From contig NZ_JAUXXZ010000050.1 in assembly GCF_030684675.1 (NCBI RefSeq), positions 147,486 to 211,485 of the forward strand: a stretch of DNA of 64,000 nt, given 5' to 3'. A program made the translations under genes and the position numbers. Within the stretch, counting starts at the first letter, position 1. Every line of letters begins with the position of its first letter. A model generated the notes under the pieces. That model saw nothing but the letters and a program-made list of their open reading frames with translations, was not told the DNA's origin and did no database searches. Positions 52,445-62,159 of the stretch are shown piece after piece. Source of the stretch: Daejeonella sp. Lineage in GTDB: Bacteria; Bacteroidota; Bacteroidia; Sphingobacteriales; Sphingobacteriaceae.

Positions 52445-54618
52445 AACGCATTCTCTACATCATTGGGCTATTGATACCGGTAATTACTTTTGGTCAATCT
52501 GAAAAAGTTTTTGTAATTGCTGATAGCACCTTAGCTGAGCAATGGACTACTTTGGGAAAAGACTGGCGTTACCAAAAAGGAGATCACAAAGAATGGGCGG
52601 ATCCTGCTTTTGATGATTCATCATGGAAGGAGTTATCGCAAAATAATTTAAACATGCCCGATGGTAAACATGCCATTGCAAACCGTGGTGAAATTGCTTG
52701 GTTTAGAAAGCATATTAAAGCAGATAGTAACCTAAACAAGGTTATAGTTTTAAACATATTACAATTGGGTGCTTCTGAGATTTACTTAGATGGAAAGTTG
52801 ATTCACCAATTAGGTAAATTAAGTTCCGACTTAGAAAAAGTGGTTTCTTACAATCCTATTGGACAATTACTTGAATTTCCCTTAGAAAAAGGTAAAGAAC
52901 AGATTTTGGCAGTACGATATTTAAGTACACAATACAAATTCCCAATATATTCTCCTGTTAACGGATATTTGAGATTAGCGTTAACTAATCTGAGCAATAC
53001 CAATTCATCAGATATGATTAAAAATTATTACCTCATTTTTAACCGAGATTTTATAGATAACTATTACATCGCTTTAGGTATAGCTATTTTGATGTTTATT
53101 ATTTTTTCATCCTTTTTTATCTTTTTCCCAAACGAAAGAATCAATGGATATTTTGCCACAGCTGCCTTTTTTTTAATCCTATCTGATATTGGCATCATCT
53201 ATAATCAAGATAGTACAACAGGTGATCCATATTGGATTCAATACTGCGCTGATTACTGTGTGATCATTGCCTTTACAATCATATTGTATTGTTTATACAG
53301 GATTTTAGAAAAACCTTTAGATATTATTTTTAAAATCATTGCTTTTTTAGGGCTCATCACCTTAGTTGGTTATTTATTATACGAACCTGATATTTTATCT
53401 CCAGTTTGGGTAATTCTTTCATTTTTTGCTACTATAAGAATAGCAGTAAAATCACGACACAAAAACAAAATAGGTAGCATGCTTTTTATGGCTTCCAGTG
53501 TGCTCAGCCTGTTATTCTGGGTGATATACATTTTGGGTACGCTTGGTTTAATCAAGATTCAAGTAATATCTTATATCCCTTTCGCTTTTATGGTAATGCC
53601 AGTAACCTTAGCTATTTACTTAGGATATTCATTTGGTAAACGCAGCCAAGAGTTACGATTGAATTTAGAAAAAGTTCAAAAACTCTCCAAAGAAAAAGAG
53701 TCTATTTTATCATTACAAAATGAAACTCTTGAAACACAAGTTCAGGAACGTACCGCCTCTTTGAATCGGTCGATAGAAGATTTAAAATCCATTCAATCCC
53801 AACTCATTCAATCCGAAAAAATGGCAAGCCTTGGTGAACTCACTGCAGGCATTGCACATGAAATTCAGAACCCATTAAATTTTGTAAATAATTTTTCGGA
53901 AGTAAGTATTGAATTGATTGAAGAGGTTAAAAGCGAGAAGCTGAAAGCTCAAAGTGAGCGTGATGAAGAACTTGAAACAGAAATGCTTGAAGACATTTCC
54001 CAAAACCTACAAAAAATTGCCCACCACGGCAAACGTGCCGACTCAATTGTTAAGGGCATGTTGCAGCACAGCCGCACCAGTACGGGCGAGAAGCAGCCCA
54101 CCAGCCTCAATACCTTAGCCGACGAATTTCTAAAGCTTTCCTACCACGGGCTGCGGGCAAAAGACAAATCGTTCAACGCAGAATTGATTGCCAATTTTGA
54201 TGAAACCCTACCACTGGTAAATGTAGTACAGCAAGATATCGGTCGGGTATTGCTCAACTTGTTCAACAATGCTTTTTATGCAGCGCAAGAAAGGCGAAAG
54301 TTAGAAGGCGAAGGGTTTAAGGCACGGATAGAGGTTAGCACCAAATCCATTTCGCCCATGCTAAGCCCCAACTCCACACCCCCTCCAGGGGGCGGGGGGA
54401 TAATTATCACCGTCCGCGACAACGGCTCCGGCATCCCCGACGCCATCAAAGACAAAATCATGCAGCCTTTCTTCACCACCAAGCCCACCGGAGAAGGAAC
54501 CGGTCTGGGTTTGAGCTTAAGTTATGATATTATTAAGGCATATGGGGGAGAATTAAAAGTGGAGACAAAGGATGGGGAAGGAAGTATATTCAGCATTATA
54601 TTACCAGTCAATAATTAA
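52441..54618 (+). CDS. 7TM-sensor histidine kinase (array kinase 2) with Pro/Gly-rich insertion
   Basis: The 725-residue protein has a signal peptide and an extracytoplasmic jelly-roll-like domain (WRYQKGDHKEWADPAFDDSSWKEL, RGEIAWFRKHI, GASEIYLDGKLIHQLG). A block of about seven membrane helices (residues ~205-395), a coiled coil, the DHp box with H473 and the HATPase domain follow. In the ATPase domain an extra SPMLSPNSTPPPGGGG sits between EVSTKSI and IIITVRDNGSG. It comes from a GC-rich insertion that kept the frame. Otherwise the kinase motifs are intact. It is translationally coupled to kinase 1. Confidence 0.9.
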   Translation: MKRILYIIGLLIPVITFGQSEKVFVIADSTLAEQWTTLGKDWRYQKGDHKEWADPAFDDSSWKELSQNNLNMPDGKHAIANRGEIAWFRKHIKADSNLNKVIVLNILQLGASEIYLDGKLIHQLGKLSSDLEKVVSYNPIGQLLEFPLEKGKEQILAVRYLSTQYKFPIYSPVNGYLRLALTNLSNTNSSDMIKNYYLIFNRDFIDNYYIALGIAILMFIIFSSFFIFFPNERINGYFATAAFFLILSDIGIIYNQDSTTGDPYWIQYCADYCVIIAFTIILYCLYRILEKPLDIIFKIIAFLGLITLVGYLLYEPDILSPVWVILSFFATIRIAVKSRHKNKIGSMLFMASSVLSLLFWVIYILGTLGLIKIQVISYIPFAFMVMPVTLAIYLGYSFGKRSQELRLNLEKVQKLSKEKESILSLQNETLETQVQERTASLNRSIEDLKSIQSQLIQSEKMASLGELTAGIAHEIQNPLNFVNNFSEVSIELIEEVKSEKLKAQSERDEELETEMLEDISQNLQKIAHHGKRADSIVKGMLQHSRTSTGEKQPTSLNTLADEFLKLSYHGLRAKDKSFNAELIANFDETLPLVNVVQQDIGRVLLNLFNNAFYAAQERRKLEGEGFKARIEVSTKSISPMLSPNSTPPPGGGGIIITVRDNGSGIPDAIKDKIMQPFFTTKPTGEGTGLGLSLSYDIIKAYGGELKVETKDGEGSIFSIILPVNN
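54379..54392. repeat. GC-rich mini-hairpin inserted in kinase 2
   Basis: CCCCCT-CC-AGGGGG is a palindrome within an approximately 45-bp segment of C-rich then G-rich sequence (about 54358-54402). It is absent from the four sibling kinases and adds about 13-16 residues in frame. Confidence 0.65.
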
Positions 54619-54627
54619 AGCACCGTT

Positions 54628-56805
54628 ATGAAATATGTGGCAACCGTAGTTTTTTTATTGAGCACTTTTTTAAATGGAAGCGCACAGGATACTACCATTG
54701 TACTTTCAACATCTATGTTCAACTCCCAGGGGCGAATTAACCTTGGGGAAATTGAACATTGGATATTTAAGCAGGGAAATGATCCCTCCTGGGCTGACCC
54801 AGGAATATCAGTAAACAACTGGCAGCACCTGAACCCGGAAGAGATCACTAAAAAACAGGCTGATCAGAACGGAAGACTCGAAGGATGGTTCAGGATGAAG
54901 ATAAAACTGGACAGCAGTTTTAGTCAGGTATCACTTTTCATTTTACAGCGCAGTTATTTAGCTACAGATATATTCATAAACGGCAAGCGATTGTATTCAT
55001 TTGGAAATACGGGGTATAACGGGAAGCCTTATCATGAATTTGTTGATTTTGGAAAATTCCCCGAAGCCATAAAACTGGAAATGGGAAAAGAATTGTTACT
55101 GGCCGTGCATTTTGTGGATTATACCAATTATAAAAACCAGGTAAAAGAATCAAGCTTTACAAAAAATGGATTTATAGCCATTGCCAACCCTGTGAGTTTA
55201 GCAGAGTATCATGCATATTCAATGCATTGGAGAGGGTTTATTGTAATTATGACTATTCTGGGTGTATTGGTTGTATTATTTTGGTTTTTGTTTCTTTTAA
55301 ATCGAAGTGAAGATCATCTTGTGCATGTTGCATTAAGCACTACATGTTTGTTTGGATTAGTATTCTCCCATATTTTCAAGGGAATGACATTTACTACCTA
55401 TAATCAGACGCAATTATTGATGTTTTTTTCATTACTGTGCCTTACCGGAATGGTTAATTCCTTACCGCTTTTGGTTGCCAAAGTATTCAAAAATAAAATC
55501 CCGCTTATATTAAAGGTTTATGCAATCGCCTTTATGATTTTGACTGGCCTTTCCTTTTATGCAGTTTCGGAAAGAATATGGCCGATAAATGCACTATTTT
55601 CCTTACTGATATGTACCTACTATTTGGTTGTATCCAGGAAAACATTACAAGGAGCAAAATGGGCAATTGTCATTGGTTTGATCATAACCCTGCTGATAAG
55701 TTTATCACTAGGGGTGATAGATAATTTTTTTATACAGACCTTGGGAAACACTTTTTATTATTTCATACTACTATGCGGCGGCTATTTGTCTTTCCCTGTA
55801 AGCCTCTTAGTATATGTAGCTTTATGGATGAAAGAAATTAATAAAGATATACTTAGTAAAGCCGAAAAATTGGTACAGGTTACGGAAGAAAAAAAAGAAT
55901 TACTGGCCAGTCAAAACAGGCTATTGGAAGAACAGGTAGAAGAAAGAACTGCTGAACTTTCGCAATCATTGGAAAATTTAAAAACTACCCAGACCCAGCT
56001 GATCCAATCTGAAAAGATGGCCTCGCTGGGAGAACTAACCGCAGGCATTGCACATGAAATCCAAAACCCTTTGAATTTTGTCAATAATTTTTCAGAAGTA
56101 AACAAAGAGTTATTGGAAGAGCTGAAGGCAGAACGCTTAAAGCCAAACGCAGAAAGAGAGGAAGCGTTGGAAAATGAATTGATCAACGATGTGATCAGTA
56201 ATGAAGAAAAAATAAACCACCATGGCAAACGTGCCGATGCCATCGTAAAAGGCATGCTACAACACAGTCGTAGTAGTAGTGGTGTAAAAGAACCTACGGA
56301 TATCAATGCATTGTGCGATGAATATTTACGATTGGCCTATCACGGATTGCGGGCAAAAGACAAAACTTTCAATGCAACTTTAAATACTGATTTTGATGAG
56401 AGTATTGGCGCCATTAACATCATTCCTCAAGACATTGGAAGAGTGATTTTGAACTTAATCAACAATGCTTTTTATGCGGTAGATGAAAAGCAGAAGGCTG
56501 AACGCTTAACGCCAAATGCGGAAAGCTATCAACCAACGGTTTCGGTCAGTACTAAAAAAACAAATGAAAGAATAGAGATTATTGTAAAAGATAATGGCAA
56601 TGGCATTCCCGCTTCTATCAAAGAAAAAATATTTCAACCATTTTTTACAACAAAACCAACAGGCCAGGGAACCGGTTTGGGTTTATCTTTAGCTTATGAT
56701 ATTGTGAAAGCGCATGGGGGAGAGTTAAAAGTAGAAACCGCAACTGCTGAGCGAGAAGGGACAACGTTCATCATTATTTTACCGGTATCAAATCAGACTT
56801 CATGA
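54628..56805 (+). CDS. 7TM-sensor histidine kinase (array kinase 3)
   Basis: The 725-residue protein has a signal peptide (VVFLLSTFLNGSAQ) and a jelly-roll-like sensor (WIFKQGNDPSWADPGISVNNWQHL, GWFRMKIKLD). About seven helices, a coiled coil, DHp with H476 and HATPase ([39 protein letters not shown]) follow. Two loops carry AERLKPNAER- and AERLTPNAES-type sequences not shared by all siblings. It is closely related to kinase 4 in sensor and to all array kinases in the catalytic part. Confidence 0.9.
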   Translation: MKYVATVVFLLSTFLNGSAQDTTIVLSTSMFNSQGRINLGEIEHWIFKQGNDPSWADPGISVNNWQHLNPEEITKKQADQNGRLEGWFRMKIKLDSSFSQVSLFILQRSYLATDIFINGKRLYSFGNTGYNGKPYHEFVDFGKFPEAIKLEMGKELLLAVHFVDYTNYKNQVKESSFTKNGFIAIANPVSLAEYHAYSMHWRGFIVIMTILGVLVVLFWFLFLLNRSEDHLVHVALSTTCLFGLVFSHIFKGMTFTTYNQTQLLMFFSLLCLTGMVNSLPLLVAKVFKNKIPLILKVYAIAFMILTGLSFYAVSERIWPINALFSLLICTYYLVVSRKTLQGAKWAIVIGLIITLLISLSLGVIDNFFIQTLGNTFYYFILLCGGYLSFPVSLLVYVALWMKEINKDILSKAEKLVQVTEEKKELLASQNRLLEEQVEERTAELSQSLENLKTTQTQLIQSEKMASLGELTAGIAHEIQNPLNFVNNFSEVNKELLEELKAERLKPNAEREEALENELINDVISNEEKINHHGKRADAIVKGMLQHSRSSSGVKEPTDINALCDEYLRLAYHGLRAKDKTFNATLNTDFDESIGAINIIPQDIGRVILNLINNAFYAVDEKQKAERLTPNAESYQPTVSVSTKKTNERIEIIVKDNGNGIPASIKEKIFQPFFTTKPTGQGTGLGLSLAYDIVKAHGGELKVETATAEREGTTFIIILPVSNQTS

Positions 56806-58985
56806 AAAATATCATAAAAACCATCCTTCTTTTGTTCCTCCCATTTATTGGATTGGCTCAGGATTCTGTCATCAACATTTCACCTGAAAAGTTTAGCAAA
56901 AACATAGATGCTTTCAATATCGATGCTATCGATGGTTGGGTTTTCCACAAAGGAAACGATAGTCTTTGGGCCAAAAAAGATATGGATACAAAGGGTTGGG
57001 AAAAATTAAAACCCACCGATCTTTCAGCAAAGTATGCTGATAAAAATGGCAGAGTGGAGGGCTGGTTTCGGATAAAAGTAAGATTTGATAGTTCTTTGCT
57101 CAATAAAGTATTATATGTTGATTTTGGGCAGTGGGCTTCGACAGCATTTTATGTAGATGGAGAACTGCTTGCTACTAGAGGCAATACAGGAGAGAAGAGA
57201 AAGGATTTTCGCGAATATAACGGTGGTTTAGATCCCCTATCTATTCGTTTCGATACACCAGCTGTTCATATTCTCAGTCTTCATTATGTTGGATATTTGT
57301 CTGCGATACCACCGTATGATGTAAAGACCCAGTCTATGAAAAAAGTTATTCGTCTTGGCGGGCCAAACTATAGCACCAGGTTATCAAATAATTACAAGAA
57401 AGTGTATACTTTTCTTACCTCATGGGTGGTGATTTGTGCTATTCTTTCTGTGCTTTTCTGGTTGTTACTCTTTCAAAACCCAAAGGAGAAAAATCTCTTT
57501 TGGATTGCACTTTATACCAGTACTGTCGCCATTTACACTTATTGTTGGGCTATTGATCCCAGCGGAAGGTCCTTTAATGAATATAGAACTTATTTTATTA
57601 TAGGTGGTTTAATTCAAATCCCCACAATACAGTTATTGCTGCCGATTCTTCTAATCAAAGTTTTCAAAAGAAAAATAAACAGCAGGCTTCTTCTGATCCT
57701 CATCATTTTCATTATAATAAATGAAATAGGAGCATTTTTAACCAATTCTTTTGAAACAGCCTTTTATTTTATCTATTTGGGGTCTGTCGTTTTTGTATTT
57801 GGTATATGTTTATATTACGTTATTACTTCATGGAAAAGTCTTAAGGGCGCCCAATGGGCCATTGTTGGAGGCTTAATCTTTACAATTTCTGTTTATTTAA
57901 TCGCGCCTATATTGGATACACTAATACCAAATATATACAGATCGCAGTATTTTAATTTGTTAAACAGAACTGTTTTTACTCTTGGTTTTCCTTTTTCCTT
58001 ACTGATTTATGTATCCATGCGGTTTAAAGAGATGATACAAGAGGTACAGGTGAATGCGCAGAAAGTAGTGGAGCTTTCAGAAGAGAAAAAGGAGCAAGCT
58101 ATAACGCAACAAAAAATACTGGAAGAAGAAGTAGCCAGACAAACCGGTGAGATACGCCAAACATTAGCAAACCTGAAATCAACACAGAGCCAACTCATCC
58201 AATCAGAAAAAATGGCCAGTCTGGGAGAACTAACCGCGGGGATTGCACACGAAATTCAAAACCCCTTGAACTTTGTGAATAACTTTAGCGAAGTAACTAA
58301 TGAGCTCATCGACGAAATGAACGAGGAATTAAACAAAGGTGATGTTGAGGAAGCAAAATCGATAGCAAGTGACATCAAACAGAACCTTCAAAAGATTACC
58401 CATCACGGCAAACGTGCGGATTCCATTGTAAAAGGCATGTTGCAGCATAGTCGCTCCAGCAGCCACCAAAAAGAACCTACAGATATCAATAAGTTGGCCG
58501 ATGAGTATTTGCGGCTGGCTTACCATGGACTCAGGGCTAAAGACAAATCATTTAATGCGGAATTGATCACAAATTATGACGCTAATCTTCCTTTAGCCAG
58601 CATAGTGCCTCAGGATATTGGGCGGGTATTCCTAAACCTGCTAACTAATGCATTTTACGCTGTCCAGGATAGGGAAAAGAAAGAAAAAGTCAGCGGCACC
58701 CCCTTTAAGCCCACAGTAAAATTGTCTACTTCAACTGATCAAGAATTTATAATAATCAAGGTTGAAGACAATGGCTCGGGCATCCCGGAACAAATAAAGG
58801 AAAAGGTTATGCAGCCATTTTTTACTACCAAGCCTACAGGCGAAGGAACCGGGCTGGGCTTGTCTATGAGTTACGATATCGTGGTTGAAGCCCATGGCGG
58901 AACCATAAAAATTAACAGTGAAGAAGGTGAATTTACCGAGTTTACCATCACTATTCCAATTGAACCCAAAACCACAAACAGTTGA
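56802..58985 (+). CDS. 7TM-sensor histidine kinase (array kinase 4)
   Basis: The 727-residue protein has a signal peptide (IIKTILLLFLPFIGLAQ) and a jelly-roll-like sensor (GWVFHKGNDSLWAKKDMDTKGWEKL, VEGWFRIKVRFD, STAFYVDGELLATRGNTG). About seven helices, DHp with H483 and HATPase (VEDNGSGIPEQIKEKVMQPFF, GTGLGLSMSYDIVVEAHGG) follow. It overlaps kinase 3 by 4 nt (ATGA). The shared kinase core with a different sensor suggests that several extracellular signals feed the same output regulators. Confidence 0.9.
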   Translation: MKNIIKTILLLFLPFIGLAQDSVINISPEKFSKNIDAFNIDAIDGWVFHKGNDSLWAKKDMDTKGWEKLKPTDLSAKYADKNGRVEGWFRIKVRFDSSLLNKVLYVDFGQWASTAFYVDGELLATRGNTGEKRKDFREYNGGLDPLSIRFDTPAVHILSLHYVGYLSAIPPYDVKTQSMKKVIRLGGPNYSTRLSNNYKKVYTFLTSWVVICAILSVLFWLLLFQNPKEKNLFWIALYTSTVAIYTYCWAIDPSGRSFNEYRTYFIIGGLIQIPTIQLLLPILLIKVFKRKINSRLLLILIIFIIINEIGAFLTNSFETAFYFIYLGSVVFVFGICLYYVITSWKSLKGAQWAIVGGLIFTISVYLIAPILDTLIPNIYRSQYFNLLNRTVFTLGFPFSLLIYVSMRFKEMIQEVQVNAQKVVELSEEKKEQAITQQKILEEEVARQTGEIRQTLANLKSTQSQLIQSEKMASLGELTAGIAHEIQNPLNFVNNFSEVTNELIDEMNEELNKGDVEEAKSIASDIKQNLQKITHHGKRADSIVKGMLQHSRSSSHQKEPTDINKLADEYLRLAYHGLRAKDKSFNAELITNYDANLPLASIVPQDIGRVFLNLLTNAFYAVQDREKKEKVSGTPFKPTVKLSTSTDQEFIIIKVEDNGSGIPEQIKEKVMQPFFTTKPTGEGTGLGLSMSYDIVVEAHGGTIKINSEEGEFTEFTITIPIEPKTTNS

Positions 58986-58994
58986 TATGAAACC

Positions 58995-59039
58995 ATCATG
59001 AGCATACCGCTTACAAGCAGAAATGAATATGCTCATGAT
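58995..59039 (+). repeat. 12-bp inverted repeat between kinase 4 and the response regulator
   Basis: The perfect arms ATCATGAGCATA (58995-59006) and TATGCTCATGAT (59028-59039) enclose a 21-nt loop in the 86-bp gap. No T-run follows, so an mRNA stabilising or processing hairpin, or an operator, is more likely than a terminator. Confidence 0.65.
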
Positions 59040-59071
59040 AGCTTCATCTCCATTAAAAAACAAATTATATT

Positions 59072-59452
59072 ATGATGAAAATTTTAGTAGTTGACGACGA
59101 AGCAGATGTTCATCCTCTTTTTATCCAACGCTTTCGCAAGGAAATCCGCAGCCATGAACTTGAATTTAATTTTGCGCTATCAGGCGAGGAGGCCCTAAAA
59201 TATTTGGAAAATAACCATTCTGAAGTTGTATTAATACTTTCGGATATTAACATGCCGGGTATGAGTGGTATCGAACTTCTTTCAAGGATCAGGCAGGAAT
59301 ATGATGCTCCACCACCGGTGGTAATGATGATAACCGCCTATGGCGACGATGAAAACTACCAGCAGGCGATGCAAAAAGGAGCTAATGATTTTCTTACAAA
59401 ACCTCTTGATTTCAATCTGCTTAAAGAGAAACTAAACCAAATTACTCAATAA
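59072..59452 (+). CDS. Single-domain response regulator
   Basis: The 126-residue protein is a complete REC domain: VVDDEAD with acidic D8/D9, phospho-acceptor D58 in LILSDINMPGMSG, MITAYG and the conserved lysine in FLTKPLDF. There is no output domain, so it works as a phosphorelay shuttle or through protein contact. It overlaps the next gene by one base (TAATG). An ortholog-like copy lies inverted at 62159-62536. Confidence 0.93.
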   Translation: MMKILVVDDEADVHPLFIQRFRKEIRSHELEFNFALSGEEALKYLENNHSEVVLILSDINMPGMSGIELLSRIRQEYDAPPPVVMMITAYGDDENYQQAMQKGANDFLTKPLDFNLLKEKLNQITQ

Positions 59453-60495
59453 TGGCAAAGATATTAGTAGTAGATGATGAAGCGGATCTGGAATTGCTGG
59501 TAAAACAGAAATTTCGCCGCAAAATACGGGAGAATATTTATGAATTTGTCTTTGCACAAAACGGCGAAGAAGCGCTGGAAAAAGTAAAAGAACATCCCGA
59601 TCTGGATATTATCCTGAGTGATATAAATATGCCCGTTATGGATGGGCTTACCCTGCTCAGCCGCCTTCCCGAAGCTAACCCCATGTTAAAAGCTGTAATG
59701 GTTTCGGCTTATGGTGATATGCAAAACATACGGACGGCTATGAACCGCGGTGCCTTTGATTTTGTTTGTAAGCCCGTTGATTTTGAAGACCTGGATCTTA
59801 CCATGGAGAAAACTATCGTTCACGTGAAGCAGTTGCAGGAAACTATCCAGGCCATCAAGGAAAATAACATCTTGAAAATGTATGTGGACGAGAATGTGCT
59901 CAACTTTATGAACCACAAGGAATTCGAAACCAGCCTGTTAAAAAATGAGGTACTGGAAGCTAGTGTTATGTTCGTGGACGTTTGCGGCTTCACGACTTTA
60001 ACAGAGCAAATTCCTGCAAATACGGTGGTTAATTTACTCAATGGACTATTTGATAAGATTGTTAAGGAGATCATAGCACAAGGCGGCCACGTTGATAAAT
60101 TTATGGGTGATGCAGTGATGGCTGTTTTCAGGGGAAACTATCATCTCGACCGTGCAATTGATGCCGCTTTGTCAATTAAAGATGTATTGAGTAAGAGCGG
60201 GGAAATAGATACAGGAACTAAAAAGTACAAGGCTGAGATTTCCATTGGAATCAATTCTGGTGAGATGGTTTCGGGAAATATTGGTTCAGAAACTATTAAG
60301 CGCCTTGATTATACAGTAATTGGCGATTCTGTGAACTTAGCTCAGCGATTGCAAACCGTGGCACAGGCAGGGCAAATTATTATTTCCGAAGAGGTTTATC
60401 AAATTGCTAAAGAATCTTTTAGCTGTGAAAAGATTGGTGAAGTGAAGCTTAAAAATAAATCGCATCCAGTGGTAATTTACCAGGTGTTAGAATAG
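59452..60495 (+). CDS. Response regulator with class III adenylate/guanylate cyclase output
   Basis: The 347-residue protein has a REC domain (residues 1-125; D57 in ILSDINMPVMDG, VSAYGD, CKPVDF). After a helical linker comes a class III cyclase domain with metal Asp in MFVDVCGFTTLTEQ, HVDKFMGDAVMAVF (second Asp and base-contact Lys) and LDYTVIGDSVNLAQRLQ (transition-state Asn/Arg). All catalytic residues are present, so it should make cAMP (or cGMP) when phosphorylated. The kinases of the array are its probable input. Confidence 0.93.
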   Translation: MAKILVVDDEADLELLVKQKFRRKIRENIYEFVFAQNGEEALEKVKEHPDLDIILSDINMPVMDGLTLLSRLPEANPMLKAVMVSAYGDMQNIRTAMNRGAFDFVCKPVDFEDLDLTMEKTIVHVKQLQETIQAIKENNILKMYVDENVLNFMNHKEFETSLLKNEVLEASVMFVDVCGFTTLTEQIPANTVVNLLNGLFDKIVKEIIAQGGHVDKFMGDAVMAVFRGNYHLDRAIDAALSIKDVLSKSGEIDTGTKKYKAEISIGINSGEMVSGNIGSETIKRLDYTVIGDSVNLAQRLQTVAQAGQIIISEEVYQIAKESFSCEKIGEVKLKNKSHPVVIYQVLE

Positions 60496-60509
60496 TGTTT
60501 GTTGCTACT

Positions 60510-61074
60510 TTACTGCATTTCCATTTTGAAATCACGTATATCGCGGTTTCCGCACCAATTACCCTGCCTATCAAGGCTGTTTGCTACATCCCGGTCAGGC
60601 GCAACACCCAGAGTGCCAACAAATGGGGTAATTGGCCAGGATATTTTTTCAGTAAAATGGAGTGTTCCATCAATTGTAGTTCCGCTTGAGCCCGGACTAT
60701 GATCAAAAACCATCGTACTGTATTCCCCTGAGATTTCATTCCAGCGGGAGGATTCACCCAGTGATCCACGATTTGGCCCTACAGCAATCCAGGAAGTCTT
60801 TTCAACCTCAATTTGATGAATTTTAACAACAAGTGTATCACCACGGTCAAGCCCTTCAATAAAAATCGGACCGGCAATTAAATTTACCAGGGGCGGTGTA
60901 CGATCAAAACCGTGACGATTCGCAGGAATTGCTTTATCAGCAGAACTTTTAAAAAATCCAATTCCTGCATCCCAGGTTTCAATTTCAAAAATTTCGCCCA
61001 ATTTAACAGATCAAAGGCTTATCCGAATGATCAAAAGCAAATTTTATAGCCTCTTTTCGAAAAATTTTCTTCAT
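60510..61074 (-). pseudogene. Truncated, frameshifted acetamidase/formamidase copy
   Basis: A second copy of the 48557-49531 gene covers only its first ~180 codons. It starts MKKIFRKEAIKFAFDHSDKPLI, then a 1-nt deletion and stop break the frame. The sequence continues in another frame as LGEIFEIETWDAGIGFF through DVANSLDRQGNWCGNRDIRDFK. Homology ends sharply near 60528, just after the cyclase gene. It is clearly non-functional. Its position shows that the two signalling modules flank an old acetamidase duplication. Confidence 0.9.
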
Positions 61075-61115
61075 GGTTCAGTCTTCAAATTTTTTATCAT
61101 TTAATCAGGGTTAAA

Positions 61116-62159
61116 CTAATCCAGTACCTGATAAATTATAACTTGTTGTGACTTATTTTTTAGCGTAACTGTGCCAATCAGTTCACAATTAAACGACTCT
61201 TTAACCTTATTATAAACTTCGTCGGTGATCACGATCTGGCCGGGCTTTGCCACAGATTGTAAGCGTTGCGCTAAATTAACAGAATCGCCGATCACCGTAT
61301 AATCAAGGCGCTTTAATGAAGCTGAGCCAATGTTTCCTGAAATCATTTCGCCGGAGTTGATTCCAATTGCAATTTCCGGTTTATATTCGGTATTGTCCTC
61401 AATTACCTCTTGCCCATCATTCAGCTTTACTTTGATGGATAAGGCTGCATCAATGGCTCTGTCGAGATGATAATTTTCTCTGAAAACCGCCATGACAGCA
61501 TCCCCCATAAATTTATCAACGTGGCCGCCTTGTGCGATAATTTCCGATACTATTTTATCAAAAAGATTATTAAGCAATTTAACTACGGTATTAGCAGGCA
61601 ATTGTTCTGTAATAGCGGTAAAGCCGCAGACATCAATAAACATGACCGTGGCGTCCATTGTCTCATTTTTCAACAGGCTGGTTTCAAATTCTTTGTGCGC
61701 CATAAAGTTGAGTACGTTCCCGTCCACGTACATTTTCAGGATGTTGTTCTCTTTAATGGCTTTAAGGGTTTCCTGCAGTTGTTTTACGTGCAAAATGGTT
61801 TTTTCCATGGTAAGGTCCAGGTCCATAAAATCAACCGGCTTGCAGATAAAGTCGAATGCGCCGCGGTTCATAGCTGTGCGGATGTTCTGCATATCGCCAT
61901 AAGCAGAAACCACAACCGCCTTGAGCATTGGGTTAGCTTCTGGCAAACGGCTCAAAAGTGTAAGCCCATCCATCACAGGCATATTGATATCGCTCAATAT
62001 GATGTCCAGATCTGGATGTTTTATTACCATCTCTAAAGCTTCTTCGCCGTTTTTGGCAAAAATAAACTCATAGATGTTATCTCTTATTTTTTGCCTGAAC
62101 TTTTGCTTGACCAGCAATTCCAGATCAGCCTCATCATCAACAACCAGTATCTTTGCCAT
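61116..62159 (-). CDS. Response regulator with class III adenylate/guanylate cyclase output, inverted copy
   Basis: The 347-residue paralogue of the 59452-60495 protein has the same length and domain order: REC with D57 in ILSDINMPVMDG, then a cyclase with MFIDVCGFTAITEQ, HVDKFMGDAVMAVF and LDYTVIGDSVNLAQRLQ. All catalytic residues are present. Differences concentrate in the linker and near residue 245 (NDGQEVIEDNTEYKPE). It is coupled to the upstream RR by a TAATG overlap. Confidence 0.93.
   Translation of the reverse strand: MAKILVVDDEADLELLVKQKFRQKIRDNIYEFIFAKNGEEALEMVIKHPDLDIILSDINMPVMDGLTLLSRLPEANPMLKAVVVSAYGDMQNIRTAMNRGAFDFICKPVDFMDLDLTMEKTILHVKQLQETLKAIKENNILKMYVDGNVLNFMAHKEFETSLLKNETMDATVMFIDVCGFTAITEQLPANTVVKLLNNLFDKIVSEIIAQGGHVDKFMGDAVMAVFRENYHLDRAIDAALSIKVKLNDGQEVIEDNTEYKPEIAIGINSGEMISGNIGSASLKRLDYTVIGDSVNLAQRLQSVAKPGQIVITDEVYNKVKESFNCELIGTVTLKNKSQQVIIYQVLD

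Noticed and set aside
61467..62036. 189-codon plus-strand frame opposite the REC-cyclase gene
   Set aside because: Antisense shadow of a cyclase with all catalytic residues; not protein-like in composition.
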